Assembly (NCBI GenBank): GCA_947685225.1
Contig: CANTUV010000024.1
Coordinates: 50,558,001-50,622,000, forward strand
Origin: Garcia nutans
Taxonomy: Eukaryota; Streptophyta; Magnoliopsida; Malpighiales; Euphorbiaceae
Direction of reading: 5' to 3'
Length of the DNA stretch: 64,000 bases
Within the stretch, counting starts at the first letter, position 1. Each line of letters opens with the position of its first letter. The notes below the pieces were generated by a model that saw only the letters and a list, made by a program, of their open reading frames with translations, was not told the DNA's origin and did no database searches. A program made the position numbers and the translations under genes. Shown piece after piece: positions 48,062 to 59,140 of this stretch.

Positions 48062-50442
48062 TGTGAGCAGGGATTTTCACCCCCACTCCCGGTGGAATGG
48101 TTCTTGCGACTTCGGCACTGTTTAGGCTTAGGGCCTTAGAGAACACGGGCCTAAGCCCGGAGAAAATAGAGTCACCACCCGGACAGGCCGAAAAAAAGAA
48201 AGGGGTGGATGACACAATTCCTAAGGAATCCCCAACCCCCTAATGGGTTTGAAAAGTTGGGTACGTGTGGGGAAGGAGAGAAATGGCCCAGCACCCCCAC
48301 AATGCCCAGGTCATTGGAACCAACCTCCTTTGCAGGTCTTAATATTATAAAATTCTTAAGTATAACAATATTAGCCATATTACACGCAATAATAAAAGCA
48401 TCGTTAAATTAAAATCAAAGTAATGTCCAAACAAAGAAAATAAATGGACACCCATCCGAAGATGGAAACATGTCCTTACATCATCCATGTCTAAACTAAA
48501 TAGGACACCGACCAAAAGGTAGAAACATGTCCTTTGCATTAGTCCAAGATATAAAAGCAATTTAAATTTCATGATATTTAACTAATGAGGTACCCACAAA
48601 GTGAAAACATACCTCTTACAATTTTAATGGTAAAACAAATAAATAATAACAATAATGAAAACATCCATCCATGATAAATTAAATAAATTGAGCTTTGAAA
48701 TTAAATAAATCAACCACCAAAGCATATAATAGACTACATAATAAAATATAAAAATAAAGCAAGTAAAGATACAAATTAGGGTTTACTATTTCTATTTAAA
48801 GTTCTTTAATTAACATTTAAGGTTTTGGGATTTTAGTATTATTATTATTATTTGTTTAACCTACTGTAATGGTTTTGAAAAATTGGAATGGATTAGGGTT
48901 TTATGAATCAAATTAGCATTTAGGGGTAACATTATGAAATTAGGGTTTTAGAATCGTAAGATATAAGGGTTTATACTTCTTAGCTATTGGATTGTGATTT
49001 GAGGTTTATCGTATTGAGTTTTAAGGTTTAAGTTTATAAGATTTTAAGGTTTTAAGGATTAGGGCTTAGGAAAACTAGGGTTTACGTATTAGTTTTGAGA
49101 GAATCAGGGTTTTTGAAATTTTGGAAAACATATTTGATTTTAGGATTTAAGAAAATAGTTTAGAGTCTCATAAAATAATTATGATTGTTAGAAACTGTAA
49201 AGTAGGCTAGGGTTTGGAGATTTAAGAAAACATTTGAAAATTTTGGAAAAAAGTTAGATGAAAACAGTTTACGGTTTTTTAAAGTTTTTGGAAATAGGAG
49301 AAACGATTTAATGTTTTTATGGTTTTTGAAAACAGAAGAAACGAATTAGGGTTTTTGGAGACAGAAGAAATAAATTAGGGTTTTTGAGTTTTTTGGGAAA
49401 CAAAAGAAATAATTTAGGGTTCTTAAGGTTTTTGGAAATAGAAGAAATAAATTAGGGTTCTTAAGGTTTTTGAAAATAGAAGAGTATTTTTTAGGGTTCT
49501 TAAGGTTCTTGGAAACAAAATAAATAAATTAGGGTTCTTAAGGTTTTAGGAAACAGAAGAGTACTTTTTAGGTTTTTTGGAAATAGAAGGAACAATTTAA
49601 GTTATTGAAACAAATATCAAATTATTATATATTTAAGGATAAATGTACTGTGTGCATTTTCTTATTAATCAAAGAAACAAAGCTATGTAAATATATAATC
49701 TATGATTAAAGATCAAACCTGCGTAGTTGGTTCCACCAAAATTAACTTCTGGATGAACAAAAACAAAGGCAGTGTGTCCACCTTTGATGAATTGTTGGTT
49801 GCTTGCTTGTTGCTAATCTTCTCTGGCTAGGGTTTTCTGTAATCCCAGTTTAAAAGTCCAAGTTTTGATCCCCTAATCAAAGTCCGGACCCAAAATTCCA
49901 GTCCTCTAATTCTGAGTTTTAAAGTGTTATTTATAGGAAAAATTATAAGCCTAGTTCTAATTGTTTAAGGAAACTAAAATTAATTAAGAAAAGAAACCGA
50001 AACCAAATGGAGTTTGGTTTCAGAAAAAATTGCGTCGGAAAATTTTACTGGCAAAAATTGCGAGCATTGGCGAGGATTGCGAGAGCTGACGGGTAAAAAT
50101 TATGAGCGCCGGCGAAATTGGCTGGGCGGCGAATTGGCCTTTGTGGGCGAATTGTCCTTGGCCAATTCCATTTTCGACAACTAAATTTTCATCGCCGATT
50201 TTTCCGTCGCCGATTTTTATTTTTATTTATTTATTTTTTATTATTATTTTTTATTATTGTTTATTTTATTATTATTATTTTTTATTACTATATTTTTTAT
50301 TAACTTCACCATTTTTATTTTTATTAAAAATTATAAATAATAAATGCTTAAATAAATATTATTTAATTAAAATACCACAAAAATTAATTTGGACTATATA
50401 AAAAATAACGAATCGGACTGGGTCAAAAATTAAGGGTATATA
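48062..50442 (-). repeat. 3' LTR of T2 (2381 bp)
   Basis: TGTGAGCAGGGATTTTCACC to ...GGGTATATA (decayed TCTACA). Aligns with the T1 LTR and, inverted, with the LTR at 62750. It holds more than fifteen dispersed TTAGGGTTT-like words (48780-49580) and a GC-richer block with GGCGAATTGGCC. Confidence 0.85.
49927..49937 (-). promoter_or_regulatory. TATA box of the T2 LTR promoter
   Basis: Minus-strand CCTATAAATAA, placed like those of T1 and T3. About 505 bases from the LTR start, as expected for a U3 promoter. Confidence 0.7.
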
Positions 50443-50459
50443 GTTTGTCCCCCTACTTG
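50443..50459 (-). other. Polypurine tract of T2
   Basis: Minus-strand CAAGTAGGGGGACAAAC immediately before the LTR; matches 22096-22110 in T1. Confidence 0.75.
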
Positions 50460-50519
50460 AACGATCTAAGACTTCAGTAAAAGAGAGTAAAAAGCAGTAA
50501 GACTTAATTTTTCTAAGAT

Positions 50520-51175
50520 GGTTGAGATTTTAGGTTCTGGACTCGGTTCGAGTTTTGGACTCAAGGATAATTTTAGGTTCTGGACCTAAGGGTAATTTTG
50601 GGTTCTGGACATGAGCTAAGTTCTGGACTTAAAAGAGGTTTTAGGTTCTGGACCTAAGGATAATTTGGGTTCTAAATACGAGCTAAGTTCTGGACTTAAA
50701 AGAGATTTTAGGTTTTGGACCTAAGGATAATTTGGGTTCTGGACCCGAGCTAAGTTCTGGACTAAAAAGAGATTTTAGGCTAAGGACTTAAGGATAATTT
50801 TGGGTTTTGGGCCCGAGAAAAGTTCTAGGCTTAAAAGAAATTTTAGGTTATGGGCCTAAGGATAATTTGGGTTCTGGACCCGAGCTAAGTTTTGGACTTT
50901 GAAGAGATTTTAGGTTCTAGACCTAAGGATAATTTGAGTTCTAGACCAGAGCTAAGTTCTAGACTAAAAAGAGATTTTAAGTTTTGGACCTAAGAATAAT
51001 TTGGGTTTTGGACCCGAGCTAAATTCTGGACTTAGAAGAGATTTTAGGTTCTAGACCTAAGGATAATTTGGGTTTTGGACCCCAGCTAAGTTCTGGACTT
51101 AAAAGAGATTTTAGGTTATGGACCTAAGGATAATTTTGGTTCTAGACCCGAGCTAATAGAAATTTAATTATCTGC
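50520..51175. repeat. TTCTGGACC minisatellite of T2
   Basis: About nine regular units of roughly 67 bases built from AGGTTCTGGACCTAAGGATA, ATTTGGGTTCTGGACCCGAG and AAGTTCTGGACTTAAAAGAG. Located between the LTR and the antisense PMD promoter, as in T1. Confidence 0.9.
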
Positions 51176-51483
51176 AAAATATAATTATAGTCACTAGCAT
51201 ATAAATTTTGTTTGCAAAAAATTTAGCTAATTTTTTATGTAAATATCTTCTCCTTGCCCCCTACGTGTAAAAATATTTTAAAAGTACAAAAATATTTATA
51301 TACACGCAAGTATTTGAATGATTAAATTGAATAATTGAGTTTTCTATTTATTTACTGTGTAGTCACTGTTCATGCACTATTTACTATTTATAAATAGTAA
51401 CCTACTATTTGTAAATAGTAATTTACCGTTCATCAATAGTAAAATTTACTTTTTGAATTTTATTTTTTCCTATGTTGTTCCTC

Positions 51484-51490
51484 TATATAA
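51484..51490 (+). promoter_or_regulatory. TATA box of the antisense PMD gene in T2
   Basis: TATATAA in the context TCTATATAAACC, 101 bases before the ATG at 51585; a matching TATATAAA precedes the T1 gene. Confidence 0.55.
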
Positions 51491-51584
51491 ACCACCAATT
51501 TCTTCATTTCATTCACAGACAGCTTGCTAATTTCATCCATTCATAGCTATAATTCTTTCAAATTTAGCATACAGTTTTGAAAAA

Positions 51585-53621
51585 ATGCATGCTTCAAGAT
51601 TAGGAACTCATTCTAATTCTGAGTTATTGGAATTTATTCTGCAGCATGAAGATGAAAATATAGGTCTACTAGCCGGGATGCCACTTCATCGTAGTTCAAA
51701 TCAAAAGAGCAAGGTAATTATTTATTCTTGTGTTTGTTTTTTTTTTATTTTTTTTAAATTTTTTATATATTTATTTATTATTTTTTCCTTTTTCTTTTCT
51801 TGTTTTTATTTTTTCATTTTTATTTTTTCATTTTCTTTTTATTTGTTTGTTTTTCTTTTCTTTTTCTTTTCTGTTTTTAAGAAAATTTAGGAAAAATATA
51901 TTAATTTAAGAATTTAAGTAGATAGAATAATGATATACTTACCTGGTGTTAACTTACCTAGCTCTGTGTTAGCGTGATCGTTGCGTAATTCGGGGCGGAG
52001 GGTGCATCTACAAAGCCCGACAATGGTTTGATGTAGCGTCTTCTCAGGCAAGGCAGATTATCTGAGATTGCGGCTTCGAGAGCTTCATCTTATAATTGCC
52101 ATCCATGGAGTATCCGATAGACTAGAGCGTAGTCTAGGCGCTTGCAGAAAGATGGTTGGACACAACTCATACTTTTCACTTGCCCATTGGAGAGATGAAA
52201 ATTGGTCCGGTCGACTTTGTTGCTATAACTGGCATTCGGTATGATGGTCTTTTGGTTCCTCTTACGAACTATATTATGCCATTTGAAGAAATTCAACAAT
52301 TAATTGGTATGGAACCATCATATAAAGGGCCTTTCAAGATAAAAATTAAGCCAATTCATAGTTATTGGATGAACTACAAAAGCCGGGTCCATAGAGACAC
52401 AGCCCAACAGTATGCTCAAGGATTTTTGTTATAATTGCTCGGGTCGACCATTTTAGCAGTACTGAATCCTCCATCCATTTGTTAGTGTTGAAGGCCCTTA
52501 CTTATATGAGGACGGCACCACTTTACGGCTGGGTGAAGCTGGCCTTGCCTGTCTTCACCATGGTCTTGACAAAATTTTCCGAAATAAGAAGTCTTTTGTT
52601 GGCTTTATGGCAGTTGTCGAGGTACTCTTCTTTCATCAATGTCAATTCCATTCTTATTATTGCATGAATTTGATTTTTATTATTGTTGTAGGCATGGGCA
52701 TATTAACACAATGTTATGAGGGTGCCTGGTATTTCCTGAGAGAGAGTTGGGTATCCGAGATTAAATTTCTGGTTGTCAGAGCGTGTAGAAGTTCCCGGCT
52801 CTCACCATGTTCATATCTAACGTTTCGTGTTGAGCTGCTTAACCTAGGACTAGGTAAAATAGCATTAGTATACTTTAAAATTTATATGAAAGTTTACTTA
52901 CCTTATGTCATTTTGCAGGTGAATCTGGTTTGGTGGAACGCAGAAGAGCGGACAAACTAGACTTCCTCCATGAATGTTGCACTGCCTTTTCAACATACTA
53001 GTCGAATCATCGCCGGCCCTGTGTCTAGTGGCTGGTTTCTCGGAGAGAGAGTATATGAGTGGTTTCTTGCTCCAGAGCAGTGGAGGATCCTGATGCATTG
53101 CCCAAAATATACTTTAAATACTACATCAATGCCAAAAAATGCATGGTGGTTGGCTCGGCACAGTTATGATGTTGAAACATTTCTCTATCCACCAGGTGCA
53201 TCTTGTACCAATTTTATTCAAATAGGGCTCTTGAGCTTTGATGTATCTCCTATTGGTGTATGAGAAATTTCCAAAGAAAATGAGGATAGAGATGAAGAGG
53301 AACATAATGGAGAGGGAGGAGAATTCGTTCCACATCTCGGGGCTAGCACTTCTCAGGTACACTTTTACCATTTTTCCATTGCAATTGCTTCTTCCTTAAC
53401 TTATTTTAACTCTTTAATGATTGTTCCAGGTTGTTGGCCCATTTGACCATGAGATCCTTTCATCTACTTCTGATGAGGACTGTGATAGATCAAAACTCTG
53501 AGGTAATAGGGATTCTGGTGCTCCTGCTTCGGGTGGACTCGGGATGAGTGATTTGCCTCCTCCTCCAATAGGCGATGATTTTTTCAGAGCTTTATTTGAT
53601 GACCTACCACCACCTTCTTAG
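51585..53621 (+). pseudogene. Antisense PMD gene of T2
   Basis: Exons: 51585-51713 (MHASRLGTHSNSELLEFI), 51973-52621, 52692-52853, 52919-53356 and 53430-53621. Exon 2 reads GGGCIYKARQWFDVA, ALAERWLDTTHTFHLPIGEMKIG and MEPSYKGPFKIK, the plant mobile domain core. Exon 4 reads SGWFLGERVYEWF and MPKNAWWLARHSY. The last exon fuses remnants of exons 5 and 6 of T0/T1 by an internal deletion and ends PPPPIGDDFFRALF. Stops: TGA, TAA and two TAG in the first third of exon 2, one near 52432, one at the start of exon 4 and one near 53261; small indels (649 versus 651 bases) shift exon 2. Function of the intact ancestor is unknown; PMD proteins have been linked to silencing and genome stability in Arabidopsis. 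Confidence 0.8.
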
Positions 53622-53881
53622 TGATGTATGAATATCTTATCAATTGAGTAATATATAATGTCCATTTTACTGCAACTTTTTTTCTTTCTTTTATTTTTTT
53701 AATTATATATATATATCTCATAATTATTACGCTACAATTTCCCTTTTCACATTCACAGCCACATAATTAGCTAAAACCAAATGCAACACGGCAATTTAGA
53801 AATTTTGTCGCTAATTCTTTTACTCATGCATCACGGTTTCACTCTTTTTCCTTATCAATGTTGGAATAGCATGGGTTCTTC

Positions 53882-53889
53882 TATATAAA
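53882..53889 (+). promoter_or_regulatory. TATA box of the antisense DUF7745-like gene in T2
   Basis: TATATAAA, 95 bases before ATG 53984. Same arrangement as 25890-25897 in T1. Confidence 0.55.
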
Positions 53890-53983
53890 TTACTTTTCAT
53901 GCAATAATTTCATACAGAAACCAAGAGATTTTCCACTTCAACACAAAAATTCCTTTTATCTAATTTTCCTCCATCCTTCCACG

Positions 53984-55564
53984 ATGACCGAACTCCATTT
54001 GAAGAAAATAAAAATTCTATTTAAGAATATGGATGCCATTCACTGGAAGCAAATGTCTTGGTCAAAAATTTATACTTTGAAGTGTTTTCAAAATGTTAAA
54101 TTAGACCATTCCTTTTTACATGCCACGACTTCTTTTTGGAATGTAGATTCAAGGACATTTAAAATTAATGGCTTTGAAATATGTCCCTTGATTGAAGAAT
54201 TTGTGGCCATCCTTGGATATTCAAATAAACAACAAATGGCTTTACCTATATTGATTTCCAAGACTCAATAGAAGATGCAGATGTTATTTCAAATTTCAAA
54301 GCTCGAAGTTTTACAGTTGATGAGAGGTGAGAAAATTCTACTTGCTCCCTTGATTGATTTTTGTCTCTCTCATTTGGCTCCTACTAAGGCATGAGAACGT
54401 ATGCTTTGTCTATGCTTGCTTGGACAACTCTTGCTTGTTTCTTCTGATGGTGATATTGATCCACAAGTATTGGATATCATGGACCAAATGGAAGGAGGCT
54501 TGTCGCCGATACCCGTGATCTTCGCCGAGACTTTAGTTGGATTAGACCAACTTAAATCAGGATTGTCAAAGAGACAGATCAGGAGTCCGTTGTTACTTCA
54601 AGTAATTACCTAAACTGCCCTTTCAGGTTTTCAATTTAGGTTTTCTCTTTCTTTATTTTCTTTTATTTTTATTTTATTGCTCTAATTTTTGCCTAGTCCG
54701 CCCATATGGATTTTCGGAACTAGCGAGCTGTCCTAATTTTTGCCTAAGCTGCCCTTGTGGTTTTCAACTTAGCGGACCTCTTTTATTATATTTTTTATAT
54801 TGCTCTAATTTTGCCTAGTCTGCCCATGTGGGTTTTCAGAACTAGCGAGCTATCCTAATTTTTACCTAAGCTGCCCTTGCGGGTTTTCAACTTAGCGGAC
54901 TCTTTTATATATATATATATATCTCTCTAATTTTTGCCTAATTCACCCATGTGGGTTTTCAGAACTAGCGAGCTGTCCTGATTTTTGCCTAAGCTACCCT
55001 TGCGGGTTTTTAACTTAGCAGACTCTTTTTATATATATATATATCGCTCTAATTTTTTCCTAGTCTGCCCATGTGGGTTTTCGAAACTAGCAAACTATCC
55101 TGATTTTTGCCTAAGCTGCCCTTACGGGTTTTCAACTTAGCGAATTCTTTTTTTAATTTAATTTTTCCTCACAGATTTGGCTTCAGGAGCATCTCTGCTT
55201 GCTTGACACTCTATCCTTGGATTTTGCCAGATACCTTCCACGGCATCATTCTGCTAGGAAACTACTCCATCCTACTTCTTCATATGCTGACTAGATCCAC
55301 TCACACGCTGAAGTCAACATCTGTTGGTTGGTACCTTGGTGGAAGATTTCTCGTGTCACCATGCGAACATACTTGATGTATGTTTCTCTTGCTGTTCTTC
55401 ATTGAGGTACTTGCTATGAGCCTCGCCGACTTGGCCTTCAGTATGGAGCTGAGCCTTGTGCTTCTGAATTCACTCCTGATTTAGACATGCCTTACATTAC
55501 TGAAGCTTCCTTGGATCGGCTGAGGCAAAGCTGGCCTGCACGTTACACTTATTGTCTGCCATAG
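53984..55564 (+). pseudogene. Antisense DUF7745-like gene of T2, two exons
   Basis: Exon 1 53984 to about 54600: MTELHLKKIKILFKNMDAIHWKQ, then KLDHSFLHATTSFWNVDSRTF...ICPLIEEFVAILGY. After TAG at 54271 and TGA near 54393 comes MLCLCLLGQLLLVSSDGDIDP and GGLSPIPVIFAETLVGLDQL. The intron (54601-55174) holds a minisatellite. Exon 2 55175-55564: IWLQEHLCLLD...WLVPWWKISRV...RRLGLQYGAEP, ending at TAG, with two internal stops. The order (hydrophobic helix, ILAET-like motif, I-W-x-x-E-H, late G-L-Q-Y-G) resembles DUF7745 as I recall it. It follows the PMD gene by about 360 bases on the same strand but has its own TATA box. Confidence 0.6.
54610..55170. repeat. CTAGTCTGCCCATGTGGG minisatellite in the DUF7745-like intron
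   Basis: Four units of about 110-135 bases, each with TTTTTGCCTA, TGCCCATGTGGGTTTTC, AACTAGCGAGCT, then CTAAGCTGCCCTTG and TTTTCAACTTAGCG, joined by (TA)n tracts. T1 has about one unit in the same intron. On the minus strand the units have the same basic-peptide pattern as the pol tail. Confidence 0.88.
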
Positions 55565-55799
55565 ATTTTACATTTGTCAATTCAGAAAGTATATTGTTAG
55601 GATGAAAAAATAATTAAAGTAATAAAAGATTCTTCTTTTCCTTTATAACTTGTCATCACCTTTTGCTATTGTGTTTATTCATTTCTTCCATATTTGGTTA
55701 AATACTTATAACAGTGCATATATAACAATTTTAATATTAATTTTGTTTTATTAAATTGGGGAACAACTAAACATAAAGCCAGCATACACAAGATCACTC

Positions 55800-55975
55800 C
55801 TGTGTCCAACTAGCCCTTTCGGGTTTTCTAATTGACAATTTTCTCTCATTTAGCCCTAATTATTGCCTAGCCCGCCCTTTTGGGTTTTCAGAACTAGCGA
55901 ACTACTCTAACTTTTGCCTAGGCCGCCCTTTTTGGGTTTTCAACCTAATGAGCTCTTTTTCTTTTTCTCTTTTTT
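55800..55975 (-). repeat. Same repeat unit in the pol tail of T2
   Basis: One to two diverged units (TAGCCCTTTCGGGTTTTC, TTGCCTAGCCCGCCC, TTTTTGGGTTTTCAACCTAA) just after the integrase C-terminal domain. In T1 (44930-45075) the same place is an open continuation of pol. Confidence 0.75.
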
Positions 55976-55980
55976 ACCTT

Positions 55981-57060
55981 TTATACATAAAACCTCTTCA
56001 ACATGTCGATGTTCACCGGTTCATTAAACTCGTTCCCGTCCATGTTTGATAGCTTCATTGCATCCTTGTTCATGACTTGTTTTATGACATATGACCCTTT
56101 CCAACTAGGCCTAAACTTCCCTCTTCGATCAGATACATTAGGCTTACATTGTTTCAACACTAAATCCTCGACTTTGAGTTTTTTTATCTTAACTCTTCTA
56201 TTATAAGCCCGAGCTATCTTCCTTTGATACAGTTGATGATGATATAGTGCTTTTAACATTCTCTCTTCTAGTAAAGCTAACTATGTGTATCTGCTCACTA
56301 CCCATTTTGTTTCAAGCAATTCAGCTTCTAATATTTCCCTCAATGACTTAATCTCAATTTCAATTGGCAACACTGCTTCCATCCCGCAAACCAGAGAGAA
56401 CGATGTCATTCTAGTAGGTGTTCACACACTTGTTCTATATCCCCATAAAGCAAAGGGAAGCATCTCTGACCAATCCCTATAAGTCTTGGTCATCTTGGAC
56501 AGAATTTGCTTAATTGTCTTGTTTGTTGCTTCTATCGCACCATTAGCCTTTGGTCTATAAGGAGAGGATCTGTGATGATGGATTCAGACTTTGAGAATAA
56601 ATCCTTAACTACTCCTTGAAACTATACCCCATTGTCTGATATCACACTGTGTGGGACTCCATACCTACATATGAGGTTCTTTTCAATAAATCTAGCCATT
56701 TAACTTGTGCCCAGTTTGTTGAAGGATTCGGCTTCAATCCATTTTGAAAAATAATCTATCGCTACTACAATGAAATGATGACCGTTTAAGGCTTTCAGAT
56801 GTAACTCTCCTATAATGTCGATACCCCAAGTGGCAAAGGGCCAGGGTGAAGACATAGAATGCAATTCTTCAGAAGGCATGTGATTCAAGTTACCATACAT
56901 CTGACATTGATGGCACTTCTTTACAAACTCTATACAATCTCTCTCCATGGTCAACTAGTAGTAACCTTGTCGAATAATCTTCTTAACTAGGGCCAAACCA
57001 CTCATATACGGTCCGCAACTTCCCGTATATATTTCTGACATGATATACTCTACTTCAAGC
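55981..57060 (-). pseudogene. T2 integrase
   Basis: From right: a zinc-binding region whose two expected His positions read Tyr (EIYTGSCGPYMSG) with the pair CHQC kept; a stop just before TMERDC; the core beginning WGIDIIGELHLKALNGHHFIVVAIDYFSKWIEA; a second core Asp in ISDNGV; and after shifts the C-terminal RKIARAYNRRVKIKKLKVEDLVLKQCKP...GNEFNEPVNIDMLKRFYV. Several stops and shifts between 56260 and 56700. Inactive. The two His-to-Tyr changes would abolish zinc binding. Confidence 0.85.
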
Positions 57061-57203
57061 TTCCTCAAACATCTCAAATGCACCCCATCAGGCCATCTTC
57101 GATATAACTCTCCATGGAATGTGATGAATTGTAAAGACCATCACCTTATGGCTCTTCTTTCTTTCTTTGTTGCCCCCGACGGGTATTCCCTTTTCTCCAA
57201 AAA

Positions 57204-57665
57204 TCATCTTATAGTATCATACCACACATCATGGTCTGTATCAATTTCCATGATTGTCTCATATTCATAGCAAGGAGTTGATGAACTGGTCAAAATCAGA
57301 GGCTTAAGGAATAAACTGACATGATTTTTCCATACCGAAGCCAATGTGGCTAGGGCATCAGCCATCTGATTTTCTTCTCTTGATAGGTGTATAAACCTAC
57401 ACTCCTTAAAGTTCTTCTTTATCATGGTCAAGTAATGGTGGTATGGTTTTAATTTTTCTTCTTTCAACTCCCACTCTCCATTTACTTGGGATACTACTAG
57501 CAATGAATCGCCAAAAACTTCCACCTTATCTACCCTCATAATCATTAGGGTTTCCAAACCAAAGATACAAGCTTCGTACTCTACCATATTATTGGTTGCC
57601 CTGAATTTCAACTTTTTTGCTAAAGGGATAAGTTCCTCTTCAGGCGATTCTAGTATGACTCCCAA
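57204..57665 (-). pseudogene. T2 second RNase H (archaeal type)
   Basis: Open frame of 153 codons with NNMVEYEACIFGLE, VFGDSLLVVSQVNGEW and HLSREENQMADALATLA, the E-x-D-x-D pattern of the additional RNase H found in Tat/Ogre elements. Its N-terminal Asp region lies just upstream, past a stop near 57672. It is one of the best kept parts of T2. Confidence 0.85.
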
Positions 57666-57768
57666 ACCTGCTCATTTCCTATTTGATGCTCCATCAAAAT
57701 ACATTTTCCACCCTTGTACTTCAATTGTCTCTAAATGTTCATCCGAAAATTCCAAGATTGCCTCTTCG

Positions 57769-58197
57769 CTATTTGGTAATGGTTGTTGGGCCAAGAATTC
57801 TGCCACTGCTCTCTCTACCTTTGATTGTTTTCCTAGTTACATACTCAATCTCAAATTCTTCTAATATTATTAACCATCGACCATATTTCTCAATCAAAGA
57901 GGGTGTCTTCCTTAAGTATTTCATTGGGTCCAACCTGGAAATTGCTTGCACACTATACGATTGAAAGTAATGCCGCAACTTCTTAGAAGACCAAACAATG
58001 GTTATATAGGTCTTTTCAATGATACTATACTTAATTTCATAAGGTAAGATCTTTCTACTCAAATAGTAAACTGCATGCTCAATCCCTGACTCATCTGCTT
58101 GGGCTAGCATGGCTCCTATTGACTCTTCTTCTACTGCTAAGTATAATAATAGAGGTTTGTCGTGTTTAGGTGGTTTTAAAATAGGTGGATTCAGCAA
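57769..58197 (-). pseudogene. T2 first RNase H
   Basis: Reads PLLLYLAVEEESIGAMLAQ, AVYYLSRKILPYEIKYSIIEKTY and LRHYFQSYSVQ, the connection/RNase H domain after RT in Tat pol. The expected catalytic Asp of the first block is not seen, which is usual for the inactive RNase H of this group. The frame then drifts after about 57850. Confidence 0.8.
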
Positions 58198-58398
58198 ATA
58201 CTCTTTTATTCGTTCAAAGGCCCTTTAACATTCTTCATTCCACAGGACTGGCTGATTCTTTTTAAGCAATTTGAAGATAGGCTCATAGATTGTTGTAAGC
58301 TTTGCTATGAATCTGCTAATGTATTCTAAGTTACCAATAAATCCCTGAACTTCTCTCTCTGTCTTAGGGGATAGAATATCCCTGATTGCTTTAGCTTT

Positions 58399-59102
58399 TT
58401 AAGGATCAATCTCAATGCCATTCGGACCAATCACATGTCCTAATAATTTTCCTGAGGTAACCCTAAACACACACTTCTTCGGGTTTAATCTTAGCTTATA
58501 TTTCAATGCTCTATCGAAGAATAATTCTAAGTTTTGGAAGTGTTGTTCCCTTGTATCCGATTTTACCATCATATCATTAACATATACTTCAACTTCTTTG
58601 TGCATCATATCCTGAAATAGTGTGGTGGCCATCCTTTGGTAGGTTACTCCGGATTCTTTAAGTCGAACGGCATCACCCTATAACAAAATATACCCCACAT
58701 AGTAATGAAAGCAGTTTTGTCTTTATCCTCTTGGGCCATTAACACTTGGTTGTATCCAAAAAATCCATCTACAAATGAGTATAGCACGCTAGAGGCCGCA
58801 CTATCAATGAGAACATCTATAGGAGGTAAAGGAAAATCATCTTTAGGGGAAGCCTTGTTTAAATCTCTATAGTCCACACAGACCCTTATTCTTCCATCTT
58901 TCTTTGGCACGGGTACTATATTGGCTAGCCAATCTGGATATTCTATCACTTCAAGGAACTTCACTTGTTTTTGTTTAGTGACCTCTTCTTTAACCAATTC
59001 AGCCCACTCAGGTCTTAATCGTCTAAGCTTTTGTTTGACAGGTTTCATGTGAGTGTAAGTAGGAAGAAGATGTTCAGCTATGTCTCGATCTATTCCATGC
59101 AT
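58399..59102 (-). pseudogene. T2 reverse transcriptase
   Basis: Reads KQKLRRLRPEWAELVKEEVTKQ, VPVPKKDGRIRVCVDYRDLNKASPKDDFPLP, SFVDGFFGYNQ, VMPFDLKN, then after a one-base shift near 58650 MATTLFQDMMHKEVEVYVNDMMVKS and LRLNPKKCVFRVTSGKLLGH. The catalytic YVDD box reads YVND, so the enzyme would be dead even without the shift. Confidence 0.88.
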
Positions 59103-59140
59103 ATCCTCATAAGACCAAGCAAATACTTCTTCATATTTTT

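Noticed and set aside
48780..49600. Interstitial telomere array
   Set aside because: The AGGGTTT words are dispersed, not tandem, and lie inside an LTR present in several copies.
57040..57964. Plus-strand frames opposite T2 RNase H domains
   Set aside because: They are complements of well recognised pol domains and show no independent features.
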